Positions 12,061 to 22,695 of a stretch of DNA of 64,000 bases are shown piece after piece. Under the pieces are notes generated by a model, which saw only the letters and a program-made list of their open reading frames with translations, was not told the DNA's origin and searched no databases. Position numbers and translations under genes: made by a program. The DNA is from Agrocybe praecox (Eukaryota > Basidiomycota > Agaricomycetes > Agaricales > Agrocybaceae), in assembly GCA_964017145.1 (NCBI GenBank), contig OZ024847.1, forward strand, positions 2,108,001 through 2,172,000, written 5' to 3'. The first letter of the stretch is position 1; each line of letters begins with the position of its first letter.

Positions 12061-14294
12061 ACCTATTGACCAGAATCATTTACACAACCAAGAAGATCTG
12101 CAAGGAAGGGGAGGTTGAAAAGGATAGTACATCATGAGAAATGTGACATACGTACCTGTGGGGACAAGTAGTTCCCAACAATCAAACACCAATTATTTCG
12201 CGCTTCAAAGGTAGAGAACCAATTCCGTCATCCTTGATTCAGCGTCCTCGATCGAACACCTTTTTCGCGCAACCTGCTTTGTGCACCCTCGTATTTCATC
12301 CAGGTATCCCATGCTTATGAGTAAATGTGGCGTCTTCCCTGTACATCCTTATAAGCAACCCACCGCCGCTGGCGCCGTGCACGCCTGACCGGAAATCCAT
12401 TATCTTGAAGTACGTTGAAAACGCATACATTCGCCTTTTTATCTATACAAGACAGCCGATCATCTTCCACTGCCGAAAGAACATCGGCGCTCGGTCCCTA
12501 TGCTCGCGAGACCCACTCGCTCAAGCACACTTGGCTGGGTATGCGTAAACCCGCCACGATGGGATGTGTAGGTGGATAAACGCCGAACTCGTTCAGTGTT
12601 TGTGTTCTTCGGACGGGGTGTGTCAAGGCAGGAACTGCTCAAACGCTGGTCTCCATGCAGTCGATTGGGTAGTGGAGCGCTTCTATATGTCCGAGCAGCA
12701 CTGCAACATGTTGTGTATGTGTATGTGTGATGGCAACAACTTGAGCAGGTACGTACAACCTTCTGATTGAAGCTGAATACGTCAAGCTATGGTTCAGGGA
12801 CAGTAATTAAAATTCCGAGTTCCTACCAACCATATCCTTTGACGCCCTTAAACTCAAGTATTAACTTTCCGCGTCCTGAGATGGAGAGCTGAGCGACATG
12901 TTCAACTCGGCGGGGTGAATGGGTAGACTCGACTCACCAAAATATAGCCCTTGATGCTCTATTTTCCCGCTCCTGAATCTCCATCGTACCCTATTTCATG
13001 ATATCGAACTACGAAAGCGGAGTGGACCAGAGTAATGACATCTAATCAGTGCATATATGCATTGAAAATGAATATTTCTTACAACTTATCGAGACCAACC
13101 CTTCGATGGCCTAGCGTAAAGGGCAAGTGAGAAGGAGAAAGGGTCTGAAATGAAATATATGTGAATGGAGTATCATATCAAGAGGGAAGAAATCACGTAC
13201 AAGTCGAGATGGCATAGTTACACGTTTCGAGATTCATAGATCAAGGATGGGAGCAACTCGAAGTGTCCAATGAAGGGCCAATATGGGGAGACCTCTCTGC
13301 GATTACTATGAGGATGATTTGTAAAGTCGGCGTTGAGTCAGCGTTGATTACTTCTCGCAGCGGAGACGAGAAGGATTAACTTGACCGAGTATTCGGGGTT
13401 CTTGGGAAAAGCTATAGCTGGTACAAAACAAGCAGAGATCAAAAATGCGAAAAAGCAAAGTTAATCATCAGACATGGGCTCACCAGCAGCTGTACTTTTA
13501 CAGGACCTGCGATATTGCAAGCGACAGCTCGGCTGATTCTCTGCCAGTCATCATGTGTTGATCCTTAAAAAAGCGACGATCCTGGCATCATCCGAGCGAG
13601 ACATTTTCTTTGAAAGGAAGAAGAAAAGTGCAAGTATGAGTGCAGAAATTTAGAGCAAAATTCAAACACGGAAAGACGGAATAACACGTTTCTTACAAGA
13701 TATCCAGCCCAACCACTCGTGGCCTAGCTTTGAGGGAGCCATACCCATCACATCAATTAACGCTATCCCGTTCATCGAAGTGAGGAGGAGGAGGGGAGTC
13801 TGGAAAGAGGTAAATGTGAGCATGTGAGTACAATGGGATATTAGAGAAAAGGCACGTACTGGTCGAAAAAACACGGTATACAATGAGGCATCCATCGTCG
13901 AGCTTCACAATTACAGGATGGCAACATTGTCGGAGCTTTGAAGTGCCCGATAGAGGGGGCTAACATGGGGAAGCCTCTCTGAGATGATGAGCATTGGGTG
14001 TCAGTACTTCAGTAGTTAAATACGGAGACGAGAAGAGCTCACTTGATTGAGTACGTGGAATCCAAGATCAAATACGGCGTTTTAGAGATGATACGAAACC
14101 AGCAGAAAGATGCCTATAAGAAGAGTGAATGTAAACATGGACTCACCAGCGGATATGATCGTTGATCCTCAAAAAACGTCCAATCCTGACATCATCGAAG
14201 GGATACCGTTTCTTCGAAAGGATGTGAGAAACTTGGAACGAACACAGAAAACGGAACGGATAGCTTCATCGCCGAACGGTCACGCGACTTTATT
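12060..14294 (-). pseudogene. Copy C (two partial copies) of the decayed minus-strand gene family
   Basis: A first partial copy runs to about 13640 and a second starts near 13660. On the minus strand, exon-like blocks end at donor-like sites (for example YDGDSGAGK near 12960-12990, then GTGAGT). A frame at 13662-13895 contains VMGMAPSKLGHEWLGW, the equivalent of the exon read as ...VVAVKLCHLGITT in copies D and F. The copy is cut at TTTATT (14289-14294) by the TIR element and its sequence resumes at 16590. Confidence 0.4.
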
Positions 14295-14411
14295 ATGAAA
14301 CTCACTGGTCGTGGTTTAAACCAGGGCCTTTCTCAAAGGCAAAATTCTGAACACCGTTCAGAACATTCAACACCGTTTGAACGTAGTTAAATTACTATTT
14401 ATGTATTTACA
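14295..14411 (+). repeat. Left TIR of the 14.3-16.6 kb element
   Basis: It is the reverse complement of 16473-16589 with scattered mismatches. It contains a perfect 12-bp palindrome TGGTTTAAACCA (about 14312-14323), a GCCTTT/AAAGGC hairpin and a TTCTGAAC/GTTCAGAA palindrome. Confidence 0.85.
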
Positions 14412-16472
14412 TCAATGACTAGAAATATAAACTTAACATCAAAATCAACAGTATTTAAATGAAAGGAAAAAGTTGACCATGTTGAATAATCAATTGAAAA
14501 TCAACCACACTTAAATCAAAGTAAGAAGTTAACAGCGTTGAACAATCAACTGCAAATCAACGGCGCTAAAATGAAGGAAGAAAGTTAATCTTGTTGAATG
14601 GTCAACAAAAAATTGATAGTGTTTAACTGAAAGCAAAAAGTAAACCACGTTGAACGCTTAGGTGAGGATCAACGAGGTTGAAATTCATACGCGAAAATTA
14701 ACGACACTTAAATCAAAGTAAAAAGTTAACCGGGTTGAACGATCAACTGCAAATTAACGGCGCTTAAATAAACGAGGACGATTGGCTGCTTGAACGGGTG
14801 AAAGAGAAAAACGATAATAAAAGGCACTTGGAACCCACTCGAAGCTGCTTCCCATCATGTATCTCCTCGGAAAAGTTAATGGCACAGAGTCTTCTTGGAA
14901 GATTCCCAGCTCGGGACCAGGTGCACCATAGAGCTCAATAGGAGTGTGGATAGTGGAAGGAAAAAAAGTTGAGTTCAAATTGTGAGCATTTTAATGAGAT
15001 ACAAGAGGATGCGAGGTGAGAGGTGAGAGGAATGGCGGGGACGGTGGGGGTGGAAACGAAACAACATATAGCCTGGACACAAAGTGGAACAGGTCTTACA
15101 GGGTGTTGCGAAAACCCATATATGGTAATGAATGCCGCACATGCCGACTACAGCACCCGGCGCACATGATAGTACTCGCCCTCCCTCCTGATGGCTTTCG
15201 GCCTCGGCTCTCCTCCTCACTCTATTTCCTCCCTTTGTTCATATAATTCGCAAACATACGAGGTCCTCCCCACTATTATCACTTCTTCGGTTGTTCCCTC
15301 AAATCATTTCATTACTTTAACTTATTAACACAATCAAGTCTTTACATTTCCCTTCCTCTTCCAACTTTTGTATCCTGCGGCGCGATCATTCGAGTGTAGG
15401 GTGTAGTCTGCATCCCCCCTTGGGGGAGGTAGTTGAATTATTGAGGAATAAGATTCCCGCCAATTGTTGGGCTTATATTAAAAAATTAAAGGACAATGGA
15501 TAATTCCCCATACGAGCCTATTTTTCAGTATTTAATACACTGCCAAGTTGGACCTGTATATACATCTTGGAATTTATTGACAAAATGTACATTTTTCTTT
15601 TCTTATCCCTGCGACACACTAGATGTTTCTGTGTCCAGGCATCACCCGTAGGGCAATTTATTCTCAATTCATCATTTCGCACTTCCAAATGGCATTCAAA
15701 GTCCGAAAAACAATCGGAGAACCAATTACTGGCTGAGTTCGAAGCTTTCCGGAGTTACACGTGATATTATGTGCCAGCAAACGCTTCGCAAATCTGCCGC
15801 TTTTTTCTTGACATTCACGAACTCCCTCACCCGACATGGCGCCATCCCTTTAAACGACTCTGGCCACCGTCACTATTCATATGCCAAAGGTAACCTTCCT
15901 TGTGCTAGATGGCAATGAGAAGATAGCTACCACATCCGGATCAGGAGGTCGACGGGGATCATCGCTAGTATGATGTTTGTCCACCTATGGATTTACTTGG
16001 AAGGTGGTACTTTATAGTCATTGACCAAGACACGAGCACAATTTATTGTTAATGGAACGGACCAGGACCAGGAACCTACCCCCGTTTTCTGTCGTAGTTA
16101 GTTTTTCTTTTCTTTTCTCAACCTCGTTGCCTTTTAGTTAACCGTTCAACACGGTTGACTTTATTTGAACCTCGTTGATTCTCAGGGCCGCATTCAACAC
16201 GTTTGACTCCTTGACAAGTTTAGTCAACCACTCAACACGGTTGACTTTATTTGAACCTCGTTGATTTTTAGGAGAGCATTCAACGTGGTTGACTGAGACT
16301 CGCATTTTCTTCTAATGCCGGTTTAATGTTTTCATCTTCTCCACGTCGTTGAAATTCTAAACAGGTTAAAAATCTATTTTATTTTTAAACAGGTTTAATT
16401 CCTTTCTCTTTCTTCGCAATCGTTTTGTAAAGACTAATTGTATTATCTATTGACGGGTGTATGATAGTGACT

Positions 16473-16589
16473 GTAAATATATAAATAGTAATTTAACTGC
16501 GTTTAAACGGTGTTGAATATTCTGAACACTGTTCAGAATTTGGCCTTTGAGAAAGGCTCTAGTTTAAACCAGGGCCAGTGGGTTACGGA
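16473..16589 (-). repeat. Right TIR of the 14.3-16.6 kb element
   Basis: It is the inverted partner of 14295-14411. The three palindromes occur in mirror order, and the end reads CCAGTGGGTTACGGA before the TTTATT flank. Confidence 0.85.
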
Positions 16590-17100
16590 TTTATTCCGTT
16601 ACTTCCGTTACGCGTCGCGTCGCCAGGGCCGAGCCTTATCTGAGACAGTTTTATTCTTCCTTTCCACCACCACTTCAGCTCCCCCTATCTCACTCTTATC
16701 CTGCTCTAGGCTCTTCGAAACTCACTGTCTGTCTCTGACTCGAAATAACCCGAGAGCCGATTGCAAACCCTTCACCGACCTGTTGGACTCGCTATCGATT
16801 TCTCGGCTGTTGTCCAGGTTGTGCTCTCCTCAACCAGACTCATCAAGCTCCGTACATGCTTTCTTCACATTCAGCTCTTTATCCCTATGTGCAATACAGA
16901 TACTCTTACATTATCACTCGCTCACTCATGAGTGAATATATATCGATGAAAGTGTCTGATCCGGTTCGTATTGTATATGTACCTTTCCAATCATTTTTCT
17001 AGCAGCGTTAGAAACGCGGTGTAAGCTTCAGGTATACCAGTGGGTGAGTCTATTGCTATCGGTAAGTATACCTCGAGTGCCGACCCGTGCTATATCTGAC
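16590..17100. repeat. Continuation of copy C after the insertion, with shared 5'-flank sequence
   Basis: The 'ccgttacgcgtcgcgtcgcc...gccgagccttatctgagaca' block is the same as at 21150-21215, 34670-34710 and 2985-3020. The CT-rich stretch after it matches the 5' flanks of TPR genes 2 and 3. No gene is called. Confidence 0.5.
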
Positions 17101-18150
17101 TGATAGATCAATTATAGATGCTATACGGCTGGATACCCCTCTTATTGCCAACTCTCCTGTTTCCTTTGAACATCACTGGGTTCTTCTCCCTGTATCTATC
17201 GTCTGTATAATCCGGGTCGTGCCTACCTATCAGAACAGTTAACTCCTGATATCGAGGACGACTGCCTAAATGGATGTGTATAAGCCAAGTCATCAGTATG
17301 ACTATCGAGTACGTGATTTGCATTGATCTTGACCTCATATCAGCCCATTCACCTCCTCTGTTTCTCAGAGTGATTGGAGGGAAGCCCTTGATTGTCACAG
17401 CAATATGTATCGTTCATTATGGGCCCATATATGCACTATTTTTTGTCAATTCAACGAGTTATGCGCTGATTTTCAGAAACGATTGATCAAAGTCGCGATG
17501 TTTTTGTTGTACGTTTCAAATGGTCGAGCGTGCCATCATCCGCCCGTCTTACTTTCACCACAGGCCACGCGATACTGGTCAACGATTGTCGTGAACAAAG
17601 CTGCAGACAGGTACAAGCTGATCTCACTACCTCGATCTGGGCCAAGCATTACATGCAGGAAATGTGTCCTCAAGCCCGATTAACTCATTCACCATACATG
17701 ATCCCACATTTTTATACCTTGCACGTTAACACTTCTTATCTCTCAGGCTCTATTTGTTACTGACATACCGCCACTCTAGTAGGGGAACGCAAGATGGTGG
17801 TTCTGTATCATCGATCAATAGATGTATGCACTTGACGACCGAATTGGCAAATGTCACTAAAATGTCATCCTTTCGCTTGTTGCTGTCTGGACCGACTTTT
17901 AACTGGACTCTAGCATGATTCCAGCTAGTCCGTCATCGAGTTCGTGGCCTTGAAGGAGTGGTGAAGGCTGTTCGTTGGTCAGTTGTGTAAGCTTCGTCAT
18001 TCATCCTTGTGGTTGATGTGAGCTCTAATGGGCTGAATATCAGGATTGCCCACTCTTCTCTGCCATGGATTCAAACTCGATTGACTTAATCGGTCTATAT
18101 TTCAATCGACCGTTGCCATGAATATTGATTGAGTCGTTTAGCTAGGATTG
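17100..18150. repeat. Diverged copy of the 5.9-7.2 kb flank
   Basis: Short anchors such as 'gtgtaagcttcgtca', 'ttcaaactcgatt' and the block after them align with 6990-7150 and 56070-56190. Several GT-AG-like sites and short frames (for example 17530-17763, +) suggest an old spliced gene, but no continuous model is possible. Confidence 0.35.
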
Positions 18151-18159
18151 TCGACCTGA

Positions 18160-18714
18160 GGCAACCGCCCTCGATTCCGTCTGGACGCTGCCGGGAGAAT
18201 GTGTAATCACACGGCGCTCATGGATTGTCTACGAGCAATTCTTTACTAAGAATGTCTTTGTCGGCATCGCTGTCGTAAATCAATTGGACATCTGCACGTA
18301 TTCTAACGGGCACCTACGCTCTGGTTCGGTAATTTGAACCATGTTCATCTCAAAAAGTTCTCAAAATCATGTTGCGGTCATTCGCAAGGAACTACGAAGC
18401 ATAGAGAATATACTTCCACCAGATACCCTGGCTAAGGCAACCGCCCTCGATTCCGTCTGGACGCTGCCTGCAGAACGTGTAAGCACACGGTGCTCATGGA
18501 CTGTATATGAGCAATTTTTTACTTAAAATGTCTTTGTCGGCATCGCTGTCGTAGACAAATTGAACACCATCTGTACGTATTCTAACGGGCGTCTACGCTC
18601 TGGCTCGGTAATGTGAACCATGTTCATCTCAAAAAGTTCTCAAAATCATGTTGCGGTCATTCGAAAGGAACTACGAAGCATAGAGGATATACTTCCACCA
18701 GATACCCTGGCTAT
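18160..18714. repeat. Two-copy tandem duplication, ~277-bp unit
   Basis: The unit GGCAACCGCCCTCGATTCCG... starts at about 18160 and again at 18436. The copies are about 90% or more alike by eye, and each ends in ATACCCTGGCTA. Both encode the peptide MFISKSSQNHVAVIRKEL and a following LDSVWTLP segment, with stops between. This suggests a duplicated fragment of an old coding exon. I do not recognise the product. Confidence 0.85.
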
Positions 18715-19290
18715 GTTGATTGGGCGTCCTTTTATTTCCATCGTGCTGATATCAGTGGTCATCAATGTTTTCCAGACGGACGTTGCTCTGGTGTGGTCTT
18801 CCATTGATGTACTTATCGCAGCCATTTAACAATGCATATTCTATTTTAACATCATCCGCGCAAGACGACAACTTCTTTACAACATATGAATTACCGTTTT
18901 TACACCCCTCTTGCTCAACAGTACCCACCATCATTTATGGATACTTCAGCCAGAAGGAATTCGGGTGCTGGGCCTTGAATATGCCTACAGATCATATTAT
19001 TGTTGCTACTCGCGAATCCGGATTCGATCTTCGAACGTCGGAACGAAAGTAAGGGGGGGAAAAGTTCGCGAATTTTTCGAATTTTTTTCTTGCTTGCTTG
19101 ATTGGTTGGTTGAGCTATCGCACTTCGAAAACCCAACTTGCTTTGTTGTTTGGTTGATTGATTTGATTTTGTTTGGGTTTTATGTTGATTATTGATGTTT
19201 TTGTCGATGACGATGGAGGTGGCGGTAATGTGCAAGAAGACAGACGGCACCGATGGAGGATAACGATGGTGATATAAAGACGACGAAGGG
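18714..19290. other. Intergenic, start of a repeat unit shared with 44.46 and 60.65 kb
   Basis: From about 18925 ('acccaccatcatttatggatacttcagcc') the sequence matches 60640 onward, and from about 19010 it matches 44490 onward ('gatcttcgaacgtcggaacgaaagt'). It includes T-rich and GATGACGATGG low-complexity stretches. No gene is called. It may be the 3' UTR of the minus-strand S/T/P-rich frame that follows. Confidence 0.4.
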
Positions 19291-19303
19291 TCTTATTTAC
19301 TGA

Positions 19304-20254
19304 TCACAGTATACTTTTTTTGGGGGGTGCGGAGGGTGAGTGTGATGTGGGGTAGGAGAGTGGGTGTGGAAGGATGGGGAAGGAAGGGAGCCGAAAAGAC
19401 GAAAAAGAAAAGAAAAAGGCAGCAAAATAACCGGAAAAAAAGAAAAGAAAATCGGCCCGATCTGTTCTGTTCATAGACGTCTCATCTTGTTTCGTCCAAG
19501 TCCTACGAATAAAATGGCCAATCCCCGGATGGATCTTCCTCGAGAAGAGCGAGCGAACAAGTGTCATCGACAAATAGCGTATGCATATGCGTAGAATGTA
19601 GTCTGCCTTTTCCTCGCTCGTGCTGCGCGTCATCATCTTGGGCGGAGATGGGGGAGTAGAGAGACGATGAGGCTTGGGAGGGATGAGCAAAGCAGGCGTC
19701 TGTGTGCGGTGTTGGATTGACGCGGACATGGAGTTGGGTGCGGGTGTAACGTAGCGCTAGGGGATCGAAGGTACCGGAGGTGCACCATACACTGCCGACG
19801 AGGACATCGACATCGACGCAGAGTGGTAGTACGATGATGGTGTCGGTGTCTGAGAGCGCAGAGAGGGTGTATTGGAGCGCATAAAAGATACATGAGACAA
19901 ACCAGGCCCAGGCGTATGCGAGCGCGGTATAGAGTGCGGAAGTGCTGATGCAGAGGACAGTCCTGTGCTGGGATTGTGGGATCTCGGGGACGACACGCCA
20001 GGTGTGTGAGAGCTTGGGATTGTAGGTGTGGGTGTATGGGAGCGAGTGGGTGATACGGGTGTGGAATGGGAGTGGGTCATGGAGGGAGTCATTGGGCGGG
20101 AAGACATGGATGCGGGACGGATGTGCATCTGGACAGCGGCGAGGTGGTGCTTGAGCTCATTGACGACGGGAACTCTCTCTAGGCCGTGCTGAACGGTGCT
20201 GGCGATGGAGTCGGCGATGTTGGAGGGTATAATCCGAGCGGCACTGATGCGTGC
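19304..20254 (-). pseudogene. Ser/Thr/Pro-rich reading frame, copy 1 (nonsense)
   Basis: On the minus strand the frame opens at a CAG acceptor (about 20255) and reads SNIADSIASTVQHGLERV, then NELKHHLAA. A low-complexity tract with repeated SHTPG/SHTP-type motifs follows (20128-19757) and ends VYGAPPVPSIP at a TAG. The copy at 45.2 kb has TCG at that position. The same frame continues past the stop (HRTQTPA, STPPSPPKMMTRSTS) to about 19600. I read this as the C-terminal part of an unidentified gene, disordered and broken. It lies upstream of TPR gene 2, and the equivalents lie upstream of gene 4 and downstream of gene 5. Confidence 0.5.
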
Positions 20255-21200
20255 TGTGTATGTACACTGGCGGCAATGTGGGTAGGTGCGTACGGGTTTC
20301 TTACTGGATCTGACGACAATGTTGAACTATAGCATAGGGTAAAGGAGTAAGATAAACTTACCAACAGAACCTTCAACAAGCTTGACTTCCCATCGACCCT
20401 GTCCTCTGAATGAAATATCGACTGCGTCCAAGGACAACCACGATGCCAATGACCCTCTGCGTACTGTGACAAATGAACAGAAAGATATTAGAGGGTGGCT
20501 TTAAGAGGCGGAAGGTAAACTCACGAAATTATGCATCTCTTTACGCTCTTTTCCTTGTTTGCGCAGCCCGAAATTTCCGTCGTGTCCGGTACCGCGATAA
20601 CGAGAATGGTCGAACTATGAAAGTAAAAGAATCTGGAGGAATGATAATAAGTATATGTATGCAATTAATCCGGATATTTCTTACAGTGGTGATACCTAGA
20701 TGGCATAACTTCACGGCAACCACATGGGACATCGATACCCGTTCGTCAAGATAATGAGGGGACTGTAAGTCTGGAATGGCGGATTGATGTGCGTAAAGTA
20801 GCATAGCAAGGAGGAAAAAGCCACTCACTGGTTGAGAAGTGTTCACAAGTAGAGGGTGGCAGCAGTTTCCAGTGGCTCATGAAGCAACCTCGAACGCGTT
20901 CTTAGAATTTGAGATTCATGTACGGTGTTCTTGACCAAAGATGGAGCTGGTACGAAACACGCAGAGGTTGGCGAAGAGGAAAAGAGAATAAATGCAAATA
21001 TGGCACTCAAACAGCTCCACTGATTCTGATTCGAGTTTTGGTCCAAGTGAACAGGCGCAAGCAGTGAGCGGAGAAATTTACACAAGACGGACTAATTTCG
21101 GAATTGATCGCTTCAACGCCGAACGATCACGCGACTTTATTCGGATTTCTCCGTTACGCGTCGCGTAGCCAAGCCTCAAGCTTCAAGCTCAAGGCCGAGC
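20220..21200 (-). pseudogene. Copy D of the decayed minus-strand gene family
   Basis: This is one of the better-preserved copies. From the 5' side (minus strand) the exon-like blocks are: LVKNTVHESQILRTRSRLL (about 20940-20880); YLDERVSMSHVVAVKLCH, ending at GTAAGAA (about 20745-20685); an AAACAAGGAAAAGAGCG block ending TTTC at GTGAGT (about 20580-20523); a YAEGHWHRGC block ending at GTAAGTTT (about 20463-20360); and a tiny block ending at GTAAGAAACC (about 20310). The S/T/P-rich frame may be the 3' end of the same gene. Frames conflict between blocks, so it is broken or my phases are wrong. Confidence 0.45.
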
Positions 21201-22590
21201 CTTATCTGAGACGATTTTCATCTTCCTTTCCACCACCACCTTTCACCGACTTGCTTCGTCACTCTGCTCTAGCTGCTTCAACCTGCTTCAACTCGCTGTC
21301 TGTCTTTGGTTTGAATAACCTGAGATCTGCTTGCATTTATACCCTTCATCCACCTGTCAGCCTCGTTATCACTGGTATCTTTTTCTCGGCTTTTTCCTGG
21401 CTACGCTCTCCTCAACCTGATTCATCAAGTCCATAAACAGCCTGACTGCTTTCTCTGCAACAGCATTCGCATTCACGTCTTTTCCATCCCGCTCAGTGTG
21501 CATCAACACGATGCAGGTTTCACCATTTCTCGTCCAATCTCTATCATCATCAACACATTTTCCGCTAGCTGCTATCAACCGTTCAATAAAAGCCTAGTCC
21601 TGCAATCCTTTATATGCCTCCCGGCGCCCCATTTATCAAGTCTCAACGCTCTGCATTGCTACAAATGCTCAATCTCTACGTTTCTTATACCTCATCTCGT
21701 TTGGACGTGAAGCACGCCTGTATTTGTGCTAGTAGCCATGAAACAGACGAGTACAGCAAAATATCAAGTAAGCGTAAGTGGGGTGTCTATATTCTACCAA
21801 TCGTGATTGACACTGCGACCTATAAGACATATTCCACCCAATTTGTCCCCAACCCACTCGGAGGCTCCAAACGGCCTCAACTTAGACCCCCCGTTTCAAC
21901 GTTCAGCATCCCTTTACATTCGTCCACATTATTCTCACAGAAAACACTGGATCCACATTTAGTCCCTTCTTGCTCCCGACTTCCTACCCTTCTCATCTCA
22001 ACGATGAGCGTCACTTACCTTCTGTGATGCCCACCATCCCGTCTCCTACACTGGATGTTGCAACCTGATATCTGCATCGCTTCGTAGCGTCCTCTATGTT
22101 AGTCTCGCATCCCAAGCTGAAAAGTGGATATATTGTAACATGATGTTAGCCGTCGACCCAGCACCATGGTAATTTGAAAGCGTCAATGTTGAGGAAAATG
22201 GCAAGTAACTGTCGTATTTCACACAAGCTGCAAAAGAGAATCGCCTCTCACGAGTTTAACGTCGTATTGTGCTTGTATTGTGCGTTAACTGTAACCTCCT
22301 CCAAATCGACGAAGAATTTAACGCTGAGAAATTTGGGAAAGGAACGAACTCGGTGTTGCCTTATCAGGTGCAGCTTATAACGGCACAGGATGTTCCCATC
22401 AGCGATACCGACATTCCTCTTTGCTTTCACCTACCTGAAAACATTCTTTATGCAATGACTGCATCGCGCTTTTAATACCGGGCTCTGATGCTATGACGTG
22501 CCGCTGATATAATGTTCATAGCCTCTGGGTAATTTTGGAGCATCGTAAGTGTCTGCTCTTGTTTCTTGTTCTTGTTTATAACAAACAAAT
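21100..22590. other. 5' flank of TPR gene 2, shared with genes 3 and 4
   Basis: This roughly 1.5-kb stretch is matched in pieces at 34570-36180 (gene 3) and 46600-47960 (gene 4). Anchors include 'gtgagcggagaaattta', 'agtagccatg...cagcaaaatatcaag', 'cccaagctgaaaagtgg' and 'acaggatgttcccatcag'. Small frames occur but none is conserved across the three flanks. Confidence 0.5.
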
Positions 22591-22620
22591 GGGCGGTGCT
22601 GAACTGCAGTGCTTATATCC
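22591..22620 (+). promoter_or_regulatory. Core promoter module of TPR gene 2
   Basis: GGGCGGTGCTG, then CTGCAG, then GCTTATATCC lie about 80-105 bases before the ATG at 22696. This is a compact version of the module upstream of genes 1 and 5, and nearly identical to that of gene 4. Confidence 0.55.
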
Positions 22621-22695
22621 AAGATCGTACAACCTCAAGTGACTTTTCATCTAACAACATTCGCCACCCCCACCCCTGTCTCTGATTTGCCACGA

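Larger units (their letters stand above)
14295..16589. mobile_element. Non-autonomous TIR DNA transposon (~2.3 kb)
   Basis: The element is bounded by TTTATT on both sides (14289-14294 and 16590-16595). The host repeat continues across it when compared with the uninterrupted sequence at about 21120-21160. Inverted ends of about 115 bp (14295-14411 and 16473-16589) start near AACYCACTGG. Each TIR carries three palindromes in a row: TTTAAAC-centred, GCCTTT-ctc-AAAGGC, and TTCTGAAC-acc-GTTCAGAA. Inside the TIRs, both ends have many degenerate AACACGGTTGA-like motifs in opposite orientation, typical of subterminal transposase-binding repeats. I see no transposase frame. The only open frames are short (for example 15567-15764). 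The exact borders and the superfamily are uncertain. Confidence 0.8.
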
